Part shown: positions 46,870 through 55,983 of the stretch, one piece after another
How positions within the stretch are numbered: position 1 is the stretch's first letter
How the letters are laid out: every line of letters starts with the position of its first letter
DNA from: Sphingomonas endolithica
GTDB taxonomy: Bacteria; Pseudomonadota; Alphaproteobacteria; Sphingomonadales; Sphingomonadaceae
Direction of reading: 5' to 3'
Assembly (NCBI RefSeq): GCF_025231525.1
Contig: NZ_CP103057.1
Coordinates: 2,435,001-2,499,000 of the forward strand
DNA: 64,000 nucleotides
Made by a program: the position numbers and the translations under genes
Notes under the pieces: model-generated
What the model saw: only the letters and a program-made list of their open reading frames with translations
Database searches by the model: none
What the model was told of the DNA's origin: nothing

Positions 46870-47604
46870 TCAGAGCTGCGCCAGGCCACCATCGACGGCG
46901 ACTTCGCTGCCGGTCATGAAGCTGCTGTCGGAGGATGCGAGGAACGCCGCCGCCGCGCCGAGCTCGGCCGGATCGCCCATGCGCTGAAATGCGGTCATCG
47001 CGCCGTAGGCCTTCAGGCCGTCCTCGCCGAGTGCCTCGGTCGCGAGTTCGGTCGCGATGGCGCCGGGCGACAGGACGTTCACGCGGATGCCGGTGCCCTT
47101 GAGATCCTCTGCCCAGGTGCGGGCAAGGTTGCGCACGGCCGCCTTGCTGGCGCTGTACGCCGTGAATGCGGGTGCACCCGTGGTACCGGCGCTCGATCCG
47201 GTCAGGATGATCGATCCGCCGTCGCCCATCAACGGCAGCGCCTTCTGGACCGTGAAGATCGTACCCTTCACATTGACATCGAAGGTCTCATCGATGTGCC
47301 GGGCGGTGATCGCGCCGAGCTTGAGTTGGCTTCCCACTCCGGCATTGGCGAAGACGATGTCGAGGGTTCTGCGCTCGTCCTTCACTGCCGCGTAGAGCCG
47401 GTCGAGATCGGCTTCATCGGACACCGAGCCCTGCACCGCGCGGGCGTTGGACCCGAGCGCGGTGATGGCGGCGTCCAGCGCATCCTGCCGGCGACCGAAG
47501 ATGAAGACGACGGCGCCCTCCTCGATGAAGCGTTTGGCAGCGGCGAAGCCGATGCCCGTGGCGCCGCCGGTGATGACGGCGGTCTTTCCGTTCAATCTGG
47601 TCAT
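46870..47604 (-). CDS. SDR family oxidoreductase
   Basis: A complete classical short-chain dehydrogenase (244 aa). The cofactor motif TGGATGIG is at 12-19, NAG at 87-89, and the catalytic YSASK at 150-154. The C-terminal substrate loop ends [15 protein letters not shown] 47604 has AAGGA 8 nt upstream. It is the first gene of the minus-strand series and is divergent from the LysR gene 229 bp away, its likely regulator. Confidence 0.9.
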   Translation of the reverse strand: MTRLNGKTAVITGGATGIGFAAAKRFIEEGAVVFIFGRRQDALDAAITALGSNARAVQGSVSDEADLDRLYAAVKDERRTLDIVFANAGVGSQLKLGAITARHIDETFDVNVKGTIFTVQKALPLMGDGGSIILTGSSAGTTGAPAFTAYSASKAAVRNLARTWAEDLKGTGIRVNVLSPGAIATELATEALGEDGLKAYGAMTAFQRMGDPAELGAAAAFLASSDSSFMTGSEVAVDGGLAQL

Positions 47605-47832
47605 GTCGTGCATCCTTCGTTTCACCGCCTCTGGTCTTTGGCTGTGCGGGTAGCTTCCCAGTGAGCTTAAGATGGGCGGGTCGAAGGCGGGCGGTGAGTG
47701 CGGATTTGCGCACATCGGTGGTGCAAATACGATCCGGCCAGACGGTCGCCCGCTCCACCGGGCTCGCGATCGTCCAAGCGACATGGTAGAACAGGGTTTC
47801 GGGGGGCGGAGCTTGCGGCGCGGAATTGCACC

Positions 47833-48729
47833 ATGATCGACTGGGATGACGTTCGCTACTTTCTGGCCGCCGCGCGTGGCGGTTCGGTGCGGGCGGCGGC
47901 CGGGCGCCTGGGCGTGAACCACGCGACCGTGCTGCGCCGCATCGCCCAGCTGGAAGAGCGCCTCGGCGCGCAGATGTTCGATCGGCTGCCCACAGGCTAC
48001 CGCCTGACGGTGGCGGGCGAGGAGGTTCTAGAACTCGCGATCCAGATGGAGACCTCGTCGCATCAGTTGGAGACGCGCGTCCTGGGGCGCGACCAGAGCG
48101 TGCGCGGTCTTCTCCGCGTGACGTTGACGCCGATCCTCGCGACCCACCTGCTCATGCCGGATTTCGCCGATTTCGCGCGTCAGCATCCCGACATCGAGAT
48201 GGAAATCCTGTCCTCGGGCGAACTGGCAAACCTGACCAACCGAGAAGCCGACGTCGCGATCCGCGTGGTTTACGACCGCAAGACCCTGCCGCTCAATCTT
48301 CACGGACCGAAAGGACCGGAGCTGTTCGGTGGCGTCTACATATCCCGCGATCGGCTCGCCGCCTGGCGGGCGGGCACGGCCGATACCATCAAGTGGATCG
48401 TCATCAGCATGCATGGCGTTCCGGACTGGGCCAGCGAGGGTGAACTCCGCACCACCGAGGTTCCCTTCAGGGTCACGGACGCAGGGGCGGAGATCGCGGC
48501 GGTACGGCAAGGGCTGGGGATCACGACGCTGCCGTGCTTCGTCGGCGACGCCGACCCCATGCTGGTAAGGGTGCCGGGCACCGACCTGCACCTGTACGGA
48601 ACGCTCTGGCTCCTGACCCAAGGAGAGACGCGCAAGACGAAGCGCGTACGGCTCTTCACGGAGTTTATATCTCACAGCCTCGCCGCGCACGCGCCGCTCC
48701 TCACCGGGATGTCATTCCCGGGCGGCTGA
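47833..48729 (+). CDS. LysR family transcriptional regulator
   Basis: A 298-residue LysR regulator. The N-terminal HTH (WDDVRYFLAAARGGSVRAAAGRLGVNHATVLRRIAQLEERLG) is followed by a periplasmic-binding-protein-like effector domain (VRGLLRVTLTPILATHLLMPDF ...). The start MIDWDD fits the family. It is divergent from two SDR genes and probably controls them; LysR boxes (T-N11-A) are expected in 47605-47832 but I do not single one out. Confidence 0.9.
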   Translation: MIDWDDVRYFLAAARGGSVRAAAGRLGVNHATVLRRIAQLEERLGAQMFDRLPTGYRLTVAGEEVLELAIQMETSSHQLETRVLGRDQSVRGLLRVTLTPILATHLLMPDFADFARQHPDIEMEILSSGELANLTNREADVAIRVVYDRKTLPLNLHGPKGPELFGGVYISRDRLAAWRAGTADTIKWIVISMHGVPDWASEGELRTTEVPFRVTDAGAEIAAVRQGLGITTLPCFVGDADPMLVRVPGTDLHLYGTLWLLTQGETRKTKRVRLFTEFISHSLAAHAPLLTGMSFPGG

Positions 48730-48877
48730 TGCTGGCAGATCCTCGCCCCGGCGGGGCGCCGGGAGCGCGATCCCCCGCGCCGACAGGACGGGTGTGGGTG
48801 CGTCCATGTTCGCGTGGCGGCAGATTGCCTGATCCATCACTCCGATACGCCTGCTACGGCCTCGTCAACCATATCGA

Positions 48878-49885
48878 TCACGCTCTTGCCGAACGGCCCG
48901 CGCCGAGCCGGTCCAGCGCGTTCGGCAGATCGGCGAGCGGAAAGCGGCGGTCGATCACCGGCGTCATGCCGGTCCGCGCGACTGCGCGCACCATGTCCTC
49001 GAGCGCGCGGCGATTACCGGTGCCGATGCCCAGGATCGTCACGTCCTTTATCATCAGCGGCATGGCGGGGGAAGTGATGTCGAACCCGTCGAGCGCGCCG
49101 ATCTGATAGATGCGCCCGCCGACCGCCGCAGCCTGGACCGACTGGCCGAGATAGGCCCCGCCGACGGTCTCCAGGATATGATCTGCGCCCCGGTCGTAGG
49201 TCAGCGTGTATAGCGCCTCAAGCCCGTGCGTGTCGTACCGGTCGATCGCATGGTCGGCACCCAGTGCCAGCACGCGATCAATCTTCTCCGGGCTGCAGGA
49301 GACGAGCACGGTCGCGCCATGCAGCTTCGCGATCTGCAGCCCGAACAGCGCCACGCCGCCGGTCCCCCGGATCAACACGGTGTCGCCGGCGCGGACGCCG
49401 CCGCGCTCGACCAGCGCGAACCAGGCGGTGAGCGCGGCGCAGGGCAAAGTGCTGGCTTCGGCGTCGTCAAGCTTCGCCGGCGCCGCGGCCAGCCATTCCT
49501 CGGGCAGGACGACATACTCGGCCAGAACGCCTGCAAAAAAGCCGCCGAGCGTGCGGTAGGCCGGTGTGCGGGCTGTACCCGCGCGCGCACCGTCGATCCA
49601 CTCGGGCGTGAAGCAGGAGATCACGCGATCGCCGACGGCGAAGCGTTTGACGTTGTCGCCTGTCGCCACGATCCGGCCGGCAAGATCGGAGCCGGGCGTG
49701 AACGGAAAGTCGAGTGCCAAGCCGCGCCCGCTTTCGATGACCATCTTGTCGCGGTGGTTGAGCGAAACGGCCGCCACCTTCACCAGAACTTCGTGCCGAG
49801 CGGGGACCGGGATCGGCCGCTCGCGCAGGGCGAGGCGGTCGCGACCAATCCCGTCCATTTCCCAGCGTCGCATCATGTCCGTCAT
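48878..49885 (-). CDS. Zinc-type alcohol dehydrogenase / quinone oxidoreductase family, shifted C-terminus
   Basis: A medium-chain dehydrogenase (335 aa as read). It has the GroES-like half (LNHRDKMVIESGRGLALDFPFTPGSDLAG) and a Rossmann half (RGTGGVALFGLQIAKLHGATV). Structural zinc cysteines are absent. ATG 49885 follows GAGGATCGACG. The end is odd: in-frame it stops as DRLGAGRSARA, while the next frame continues KSVIDMVDEAVAGVSE to a stop at 48837-48839. One missing C near 48895-48900 would restore the usual GPFGKSVID family ending. About 20 residues are lost or changed; the active site is not touched. Confidence 0.82.
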   Translation of the reverse strand: MTDMMRRWEMDGIGRDRLALRERPIPVPARHEVLVKVAAVSLNHRDKMVIESGRGLALDFPFTPGSDLAGRIVATGDNVKRFAVGDRVISCFTPEWIDGARAGTARTPAYRTLGGFFAGVLAEYVVLPEEWLAAAPAKLDDAEASTLPCAALTAWFALVERGGVRAGDTVLIRGTGGVALFGLQIAKLHGATVLVSCSPEKIDRVLALGADHAIDRYDTHGLEALYTLTYDRGADHILETVGGAYLGQSVQAAAVGGRIYQIGALDGFDITSPAMPLMIKDVTILGIGTGNRRALEDMVRAVARTGMTPVIDRRFPLADLPNALDRLGAGRSARA

Positions 49886-49982
49886 CGTCGATCCTCTTCG
49901 CGTCTCGAACGGATATCGGGCATTCGCCAAACGAGTATAATACGCTTGATTTGGCACGGGCCATTGAACAGGATTCACCAAT

Positions 49983-50873
49983 ATGCGTGGCGCGGAGTTT
50001 GCCGAACTGATGGCCTTCATGGCGACCGCCGAGGAACGAAGCTTTCGCGGCGCCGCGCGGCGGCTGGGCATGTCACCGTCGGCGCTCAGCCACAGCATGC
50101 GCTCGCTCGAACAGCGCCTCGGCGCCCGTCTCCTCCACCGCACGACCCGCAGCGTCGCGCCGACCGAGGCGGGGCAAGCCTTGCTGGAGCGGCTCGGACC
50201 GCCGATCGCCGAGCTCGGCGACGCGGTGCGCGATGTCGGCGCCTTCCAGCAGCAGCCACGTGGGCTCGTGCGGATCAACATGCCGCGCATCGCGGCGCAA
50301 CTGGTCGTGATGCCGAAACTGGCCGCTTTTCGGGTCGGCTATCCCGAGATCCGGCTGGAGCTTGTGATCGACGACGGCATGACCGACGTGATCGCCAAGG
50401 GATTCGATTTCGGGATTCGGTCGGGCGCGATCGTCCAGCAGGACATGATCTCGGTGCCCCTCACCCAGGACCTGCGCATGGCGGTGGTCGCGTCACCGAC
50501 CTATTTCGCGGAGCGGTCGCTGCCGCGGACACCGGCCGAGCTCAACGGCCACGACTGCCTGACGTACCGCTGGTACGAGACCGGAGCTCTGCATCCCTGG
50601 CGCTTCGATGGCCCGGAGGGGCCGGTGGACGTGATCGTCGACAGCGTGATGACCGCCAACGACACCGACCTCCTGCTCGACGGCGCCTTGCGGGGTTGCG
50701 GCGTCGCACTGCTGGTCGAGAGCCTGGTCGAGACGTATATTGCGGACGGATCACTTCAGCGGGTGCTGGCGGACTGGTGCAAGCCGTTCCCCGGATTCCA
50801 TCTCTACTATCCGAGCAGACGCCATATGCCTGCCGCCATGAGGACCTTCAAGGACTGGATGAGATTATCGTGA
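49983..50873 (+). CDS. LysR family transcriptional regulator
   Basis: A 296-residue LysR protein with HTH AELMAFMATAEERSFRGAARRLGMSPSALSHSMRSLEQRLG and effector domain starting PRGLVRINMPRIAAQLVVMPKL. It is divergent from the alcohol dehydrogenase gene (97 bp between starts), a standard LysR-target layout. Confidence 0.92.
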   Translation: MRGAEFAELMAFMATAEERSFRGAARRLGMSPSALSHSMRSLEQRLGARLLHRTTRSVAPTEAGQALLERLGPPIAELGDAVRDVGAFQQQPRGLVRINMPRIAAQLVVMPKLAAFRVGYPEIRLELVIDDGMTDVIAKGFDFGIRSGAIVQQDMISVPLTQDLRMAVVASPTYFAERSLPRTPAELNGHDCLTYRWYETGALHPWRFDGPEGPVDVIVDSVMTANDTDLLLDGALRGCGVALLVESLVETYIADGSLQRVLADWCKPFPGFHLYYPSRRHMPAAMRTFKDWMRLS

Positions 50874-50884
50874 CGCCCACGAAG

Positions 50885-51240
50885 CCGCAGATCTCGGGCA
50901 ACATCGCAACATGGCTTATAAACGCAGGCTGCCAGAGTAGGCAGATGTCGATTGTTTCGACGGATAACGGTTGCTCGACACCGCGCATGCCCTTGCGCCA
51001 GAACAGGATCGGAACGCGGCGGTCGTAATCCAGAGGGCTGTCATGGGTGGCAAACCCGCCGTGAGAGTTGGCCGGGATGGCCGTGATCCTTGGCTTGAGG
51101 AAGACGCTAAGATCACCTGACAGAGCTGTCACATGCGAGGCCCGGCGCGTTCGAGCAAAGTCCAACTTTCCGGTACGCGTGTCGGCACCGCCGCATTGGC
51201 GATCTCGGTGGCGGAGAATCGCGACGGCGAGATCGATCCG
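50885..51240 (-). pseudogene. Relic of a PhoK-like alkaline phosphatase C-terminus
   Basis: On the minus strand, 51120-50943 reads SGDLSVFLKPRITAIP ... ATHDSPLDYDRRVPILFWRKG ... VETIDI, which is the C-terminal part of the alkaline phosphatase/phosphodiesterase superfamily (usual form HGSPWDYDRRVPILFW). Two flanking pieces are in other frames: FSATEIANAAVP ... ESWTLLERAG before, and PTLAA directly after a shift near 50943. No start and no N-terminal catalytic part remain. It is a decayed fragment with at least two frameshifts. The further 51241-51513 stretch shows no gene. Confidence 0.6.
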
Positions 51241-51513
51241 CTTGACTTGAGGGTGTCCAAAGCATTCCCCGCGGGGCGCGCCCCGACAGCAGCCTCGCAA
51301 AGCAATAATGTTTTGAAAATGCTCGCGGGTCAGATGAGGTGTAATCCTTGTCGCACCCGCTCGTCTGCCCTACCGAGCAAACGTCGCGAAAAACGGCTTT
51401 TTTTGTATAGCGCCCGCGCTCTGCAAGCCGCCGCATATACGTCGTCCGCGCACCCGCGTTGGCGCCCAGCGTCTCCGAACAACCGCCGCATCCGGCGACA
51501 CTGGAGCGCGTGA

Positions 51514-52653
51514 ATGCGAGACACCATTGCTATCATCGGCGCCGGTCTTGCCGGCCTGACCCTTGCCCGCACCCTCTATCGCCACGGGGTCGAAACCACG
51601 ATTTACGAGGCTGAACGCTCGCCTGTGGCCAGAACGCAAGGGGGCTTGCTCGACATAAACGAGCATTACGGCCAATCCGCTCTCGAGGCCGCCGGCCTGC
51701 ACGACGCATTTCTGAGGCTCGTTCGACCGGGTGAGGATGCGAAGCGCATCGTGAACAAGGATGGGATCATCCTGTTCGACACGGCAGCGGACCATCTATC
51801 CAAGCGTCCGGAGGTCGATCGGGGTGAGCTTCGTGCCATGTTGATCGGCTCGCTCCCGGACAATGCGATCCGCTGGGATCACAAGGCCGTATCCCTGAAG
51901 CAGATCGGCGCTGGCCGCCACGAAGTCTGCTTTGCCAACGGTACACAGGCAACGGTGGACCTGCTCGTCGGTGCGGATGGCGCTTGGTCGAAGGTCCGCC
52001 CACTCCTTTCCCATGCCACACCGGAATATTCCGGCACCTGCTTCATCGAGATCGCGCTTGCTGCCAGCGACGCGCGTCGGGCCGGAAACATCGCGGTGAT
52101 TGGAGCCGGCACCCTCATAGCAGCGGCACCGGGCAAAGGCATCATCGTTCACCGCAACGCGGATGGCAGCGTGGCCGGATACGTTGCTCTCAACGCGCCG
52201 GAGGCGTGGATGAGGGCGATCGATTGCACCGACGCGCGCGTAGCACTGGACTTCATCGCAGGGCAGTTTGCAGGCTGGGCGCCATACCTGACCAGCTTCA
52301 TCACTGGCAGCATCGCCGATCCGACGATCCGCCCCATCTATGCGCTGCCCGTCGAGCACGAATGGCCACGGATGGCCGGCCTGACCCTGGTTGGCGATGC
52401 GGCCCACCTTATGTCGCCCTTCGCAGGCGAAGGGGCAAACCTTGCCATGTACGATGGTGCGGCACTCGCTCGGGCAATCCTGGACAACCCCGAAGACATG
52501 GAAACCGCCCTTTCGGCGTATGAAGACGCGCTGTTTCCGAGAAGCCGAGCAGTGGCGCGCAGGTCGGCGCAGAACCTGACGCTCTTCTTCGGAGAAACCT
52601 CCCCGCAGGCGCTGGTCGATCTGTTCGGCAGGCTTGCCGCACCTGACACATGA
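51514..52653 (+). CDS. FAD-dependent monooxygenase, Tet(X)-like
   Basis: A flavoprotein of 379 aa. The FAD motif GAGLAG is at 9-14, the GD motif in GDAAHLMSPFAGEGANLAM near residue 293, and LLVGADGAWSKVRPLL is the middle DG motif. The sugar-face GGLLDINEHYGQSALEAAGL block places it in the Tet(X)-type branch, whose members hydroxylate aromatic or tetracycline substrates. Resistance cannot be claimed from sequence alone. It stands alone; the nearest regulator is the TetR gene downstream, on the same strand. Confidence 0.87.
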   Translation: MRDTIAIIGAGLAGLTLARTLYRHGVETTIYEAERSPVARTQGGLLDINEHYGQSALEAAGLHDAFLRLVRPGEDAKRIVNKDGIILFDTAADHLSKRPEVDRGELRAMLIGSLPDNAIRWDHKAVSLKQIGAGRHEVCFANGTQATVDLLVGADGAWSKVRPLLSHATPEYSGTCFIEIALAASDARRAGNIAVIGAGTLIAAAPGKGIIVHRNADGSVAGYVALNAPEAWMRAIDCTDARVALDFIAGQFAGWAPYLTSFITGSIADPTIRPIYALPVEHEWPRMAGLTLVGDAAHLMSPFAGEGANLAMYDGAALARAILDNPEDMETALSAYEDALFPRSRAVARRSAQNLTLFFGETSPQALVDLFGRLAAPDT

Positions 52654-52817
52654 CCTGCCGCCTCAACCGCGCCTATGCAACTCAGCCTCCCGCGAAGGCA
52701 CGGCAAACCGGGAAAGCGGGCGCGATCCTGCTCGGGCTAGCGTAGGAGAGAGCGAACGCGCAGGTTACCAAGAGGTGGAAACGGTCGGAGCGGCGCGCTG
52801 CCGCCCCGCCGGCCAGA

Positions 52818-52985
52818 TCAGCAGCTCTCCATCAAGGTACGAAGGCGCTCGTCCCGAACCTCGAATACGTTGAATACGCCAAGCACGTTCAGTGCCGACG
52901 TACGAACGCGTGCAATACGTCGGGCAAACAGCGCCGTCTTGTTCGGGAAATGCGGATAGATCGTGCCCTCCGCCAGCCCGAACGT
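52818..52985 (-). pseudogene. TetR family regulator remnant
   Basis: Minus-strand frame reading FGLAEGTIYPHFPNKTALFA, then RRIARVRTSALNVLGVFNVF and ending DERLRTLMESC. The first part is the second half of a TetR helix-turn-helix and the last residues resemble the same family. There is no start codon and the ligand domain is gone; the frame is closed by TAG within the palindrome next to it. It is a broken neighbour of the intact TetR gene. Confidence 0.5.
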
Positions 52986-52989
52986 CGGC

Positions 52990-53019
52990 TTGACATAGGA
53001 AGCAATCGCTTCCTATGTC
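52990..53019 (+). promoter_or_regulatory. Palindromic operator over the tetR promoter
   Basis: GACATAGGAAGC (52992-53003) and GCTTCCTATGTC (53008-53019) are perfect 12-bp inverted arms with a 4-nt spacer. TTGACA (52990-52995) and CTATGT (53013-53018), 17 nt apart, are promoter-like hexamers lying within it. A TetR dimer on this site would block its own promoter. Confidence 0.75.
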
Positions 53020-53058
53020 TTGAGCGTGATTGATGAAGCATCTTCCGCCAAGGGTCCG

Positions 53059-53637
53059 ATGGGGCGTCCCCGTGCCTTCGACGTTGATTGGGCGCTCGAC
53101 CGCGCCATCTCCGTGTTCCGGGAGCGCGGCTATGGGGGCGCCTCGATCGATGCGCTCCAGGCGGCTACGGGGCTCACCACTGGCAGCATCTACAAGGCGT
53201 TCGGGAGCAAGCAGAAGTTCTTTGCAGCGGCCTACGCTCGCTACGTTGCAGGGAGGCGCGCGGTCATGGCCGGGCAGCTCGACAAGGCAATGACCGGACG
53301 CCAGCGCATCGCGGCGACGTTGCACTCCTATATTGACGCTGCATCCGGCGATCACGGACGGCGCGGCTGCCTGGTCGTGGCGAGCCTGATCGAAGCCTCG
53401 ACGCTCGACGCGCCGCTGCGCGACACCGTCGCGACGACGCTGGCCGAAAATCGAGCGGGTCTTTTCGCCATGCTGGAGGACGGCAAGCAGGACGGATCGG
53501 TTCGTGCCGATGTGCCGGTGGAGCCGTGCGCCGACCTGCTGCTGAGCCTGCTCCAGGGACTGCGCGCCACGGGCAAGTTGCGCGACCCGGTCGATCGGGA
53601 CGGCCTTGTCGAGCTCACACTCAAGATCCTCGATTGA
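53059..53637 (+). CDS. TetR family transcriptional regulator
   Basis: A 192-residue repressor. HTH: MGRPRAFDVDWALDRAISVF and IDALQAATGLTTGSIYKAFGSKQKFF, followed by a helical ligand domain with a C-terminal TetR_C-like part. ATG 53059 follows AAGGG; a TTG/GTG start at 53020/53026 would lie at the promoter itself. The palindrome just upstream suggests autoregulation. It is followed 18 bp later by an epoxide-hydrolase-like gene, a likely target. Confidence 0.9.
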   Translation: MGRPRAFDVDWALDRAISVFRERGYGGASIDALQAATGLTTGSIYKAFGSKQKFFAAAYARYVAGRRAVMAGQLDKAMTGRQRIAATLHSYIDAASGDHGRRGCLVVASLIEASTLDAPLRDTVATTLAENRAGLFAMLEDGKQDGSVRADVPVEPCADLLLSLLQGLRATGKLRDPVDRDGLVELTLKILD

Positions 53638-53655
53638 TTAGCCCGGAGACACCGC

Positions 53656-54546
53656 ATGACCGATCCGACCCTCGCCGCCGACGAGCGGCTTGAGCATCGC
53701 TACGCGACGGTCGATGGCCTGCGCTTCCACTATGTGACAGCGGGGCAAGACGATGCCGAACCGCTGGTCCTGCTCGCAGGCTTTCCGGAAAGTTGGTATG
53801 CGTGGCGGCGGGTGATGCCGCTCCTCGCCAAACGCTTCCGCGTCATTGCGATCGACCTGCCCGGGCAGGGCGACACCGACAAGCCTATGGACGGGTACGA
53901 CACAGGCTCGATTGCCCGGCGCGTTCACGGCCTGCTCGCGCGACTGGGCGTTTCACAATACGGCCTTGCCGCGCACGACATCGGCGCATGGGTGGCGCTG
54001 CCCTACGCGCTTACCTACCCCGACGAGGTGGTTCGGCTGGCGCTGCTGGATGCCGGCATTCCCGGCGTCACCCTGCCCGACCTCCTACCCGCCACGCCGG
54101 ATCGCGGCTGGAAGACGTGGCACTTCGCCTTCCACACCGTTCCCGATCTGCCCGAAGCCCTGATCGCCGGTCGCGAGCGCATCTATCTCGACTGGTTCCT
54201 GCGCCGCAAGGTGGCCGATCCACGCAGCATCGGCGACGCCGACCTCGACGAATATCACCGCATCTTCACGCTTCCGGGCGCCCTTCGGGCAGGCCTGGCC
54301 TATTATCGCGACGTGAGCGTGTCAGCAGCGCAAAACCGGGCGCTTGTCCAAGACGGCAAGCTGACCATGCCGGTGCTTGCGATCAGCGCGGACCAGGGCT
54401 CCATTCCCGATATGGCAGCGCCACTGCGCGCCTACGCCGACGACGTGCGCGGCGCGATCGTCGCCGACAGCGGCCACTTCATCCCCGAGGAGCAACCCGA
54501 AGCGGTCGCAAACTTGCTCGCTGCCTTCTTTGCAGAGCAATCCTGA
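53656..54546 (+). CDS. Alpha/beta hydrolase, epoxide hydrolase-like
   Basis: A 296-residue hydrolase with an aspartate nucleophile (Asp108 in AAHDIGAWVALPYA), the pattern of epoxide hydrolases and haloacetate dehalogenases. The oxyanion block reads AGFPESW instead of the usual HGFPxSW, a change of one key residue. Catalytic His in DSGHFIPEEQPE. Cap domain contains a Tyr-rich region (LAYYRDVS). Probably co-transcribed with the tetR gene just upstream. Confidence 0.88.
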   Translation: MTDPTLAADERLEHRYATVDGLRFHYVTAGQDDAEPLVLLAGFPESWYAWRRVMPLLAKRFRVIAIDLPGQGDTDKPMDGYDTGSIARRVHGLLARLGVSQYGLAAHDIGAWVALPYALTYPDEVVRLALLDAGIPGVTLPDLLPATPDRGWKTWHFAFHTVPDLPEALIAGRERIYLDWFLRRKVADPRSIGDADLDEYHRIFTLPGALRAGLAYYRDVSVSAAQNRALVQDGKLTMPVLAISADQGSIPDMAAPLRAYADDVRGAIVADSGHFIPEEQPEAVANLLAAFFAEQS

Positions 54547-54743
54547 TGTCTGCCGACGCTCATTTCCGCGGGCGGCGAGCGGCCATTACGGGGCAGCATT
54601 GGTCATGTTTTCACCTCTACTGCCGGCGTGGCAGGCGGCATTCGCCCACGGGGTCAAAGGGTTTGCTTTGCTCAATTCGGCGACAGGCGACCTCCCAAGC
54701 CGGCAGCCTGTTTGAACCATAACCCTTCAAAGTGAGCCAGCAC

Positions 54744-55730
54744 ATGCGCCTGATCGCGATCGAAGAGCACATCCTTCCCCACGCCGTACGCGACGCGTGG
54801 AACGCCGCTCCGCCCCCGCACGACCCCGTGTCCGCCATTGCCGATGGCGGGGAGAATGGGGCCCGTCTCGCTGATCTGGGCGCAGGTCGCCTGGCGCTGA
54901 TGGACGAGCAGGGCGTGGACGTGCAGGTATTGTCGCTCACCACGCCCGGGCTCCACAACCTCGCCCCTGAACCCTCCGTCGAGATGGCATACCGCGTGAA
55001 CGACCTGATCGCGGAGACCTGCGCGCGCCACCCGCACCGCTTTCAGGGCTTCGCCGCTTTGCCCACCCCGGCTGCGGACGCAGCGCCGCGGGAGCTGGAA
55101 CGCGCCGTTCGTGAGCTTGGCCTGAAGGGAGCGCTGCTTTGCGGTCGGACGCGTGAGCGTCATCTCGACCATCCCGACATGCGCCCCATGCTGGCAAAAG
55201 CGGCGGAACTCGGCGTGCCGCTTTTCATCCACCCGCAAACCCCATTGGCTGCCGTACGGGAAGCCAATTACTCCGGGATCAGCGACAAGGCCGATCTGGC
55301 GCTCGCCGCCTTCGGCCTCGGATGGCATTACGAGGCTGGGCTGCAATGGGTTCGCTTGGCAGCGGCCGGCGTCTTCGATGAACTGCCGGATCTCCAGATC
55401 ATTCTCGGCCATTGGGGCGAAGTGGTATTGTTCTACCTGGAGCGCGTCTCGGCCGTCTTCGAACGCGCGCTCGATCTTCGACGGCCGCTGGCGGACTATG
55501 CGCGCCAAAATCTGTATGTGACCGGCAGCGGCATGTGGAGCGAGGCATATCTGCTGCGCTGTCTGGAGATCGTCGGTCCCGAGCGCCTGCTGTTCTCCAC
55601 CGACTTTCCGTACCAGTATCGCGAGGGCGGCGCGCCGCGGCGCTTTCTGGATGAAGTCCCGCTCGACGATGCTGCACGGACAGGGTTTGCGCATGGCAAT
55701 TGGGATCGCCTGGCCGCGACACGCGCCTAG
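54744..55730 (+). CDS. Amidohydrolase family protein (resorcylate decarboxylase-like)
   Basis: A TIM-barrel metal enzyme (328 aa) of amidohydrolase family 2. Metal and substrate residues: IAIEEHILP at the N-terminus, LFIHPQTPL, ILGHWGE and FSTDFPY. This group includes gamma-resorcylate and related decarboxylases. ATG 54744 gives the family start MRLIAIEEH; GTG 54732 would add four residues. It lies 185-200 bp after the hydrolase gene with no visible terminator, so co-transcription is possible. Confidence 0.87.
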   Translation: MRLIAIEEHILPHAVRDAWNAAPPPHDPVSAIADGGENGARLADLGAGRLALMDEQGVDVQVLSLTTPGLHNLAPEPSVEMAYRVNDLIAETCARHPHRFQGFAALPTPAADAAPRELERAVRELGLKGALLCGRTRERHLDHPDMRPMLAKAAELGVPLFIHPQTPLAAVREANYSGISDKADLALAAFGLGWHYEAGLQWVRLAAAGVFDELPDLQIILGHWGEVVLFYLERVSAVFERALDLRRPLADYARQNLYVTGSGMWSEAYLLRCLEIVGPERLLFSTDFPYQYREGGAPRRFLDEVPLDDAARTGFAHGNWDRLAATRA

Positions 55731-55983
55731 CGAATTACAGGCGCTCGGACCTGATCTGCAGATCGACCGGCCATACGAGCCGATCGCGCGATCGTCGCCC
55801 CGCAACCGATTTCGCTGAGCTCGTTCTACCGCACGATATGCCGACCATCGTGGCGTTCATGCCGCAGCAGCGGCTGAGCAGGCCGATCTTCATCTCGCTC
55901 AGGTCGGGGCGGGAGGGGCCCCGCTCACGGGCGCATGCCCACCAGCTTGATTTTGCTCGACGTGATGCGGCACGCCGTCTCTC

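Noticed and set aside
49226..51028. 600-codon plus-strand frame
   Set aside because: Runs through an antisense stretch and then the wrong frame of the LysR gene; not a gene.
51241..51513. Frame of 126 codons around 51133-51513
   Set aside because: Arg/Ser/Pro-rich, no ribosome-binding site, overlaps the phosphatase relic on the other strand.
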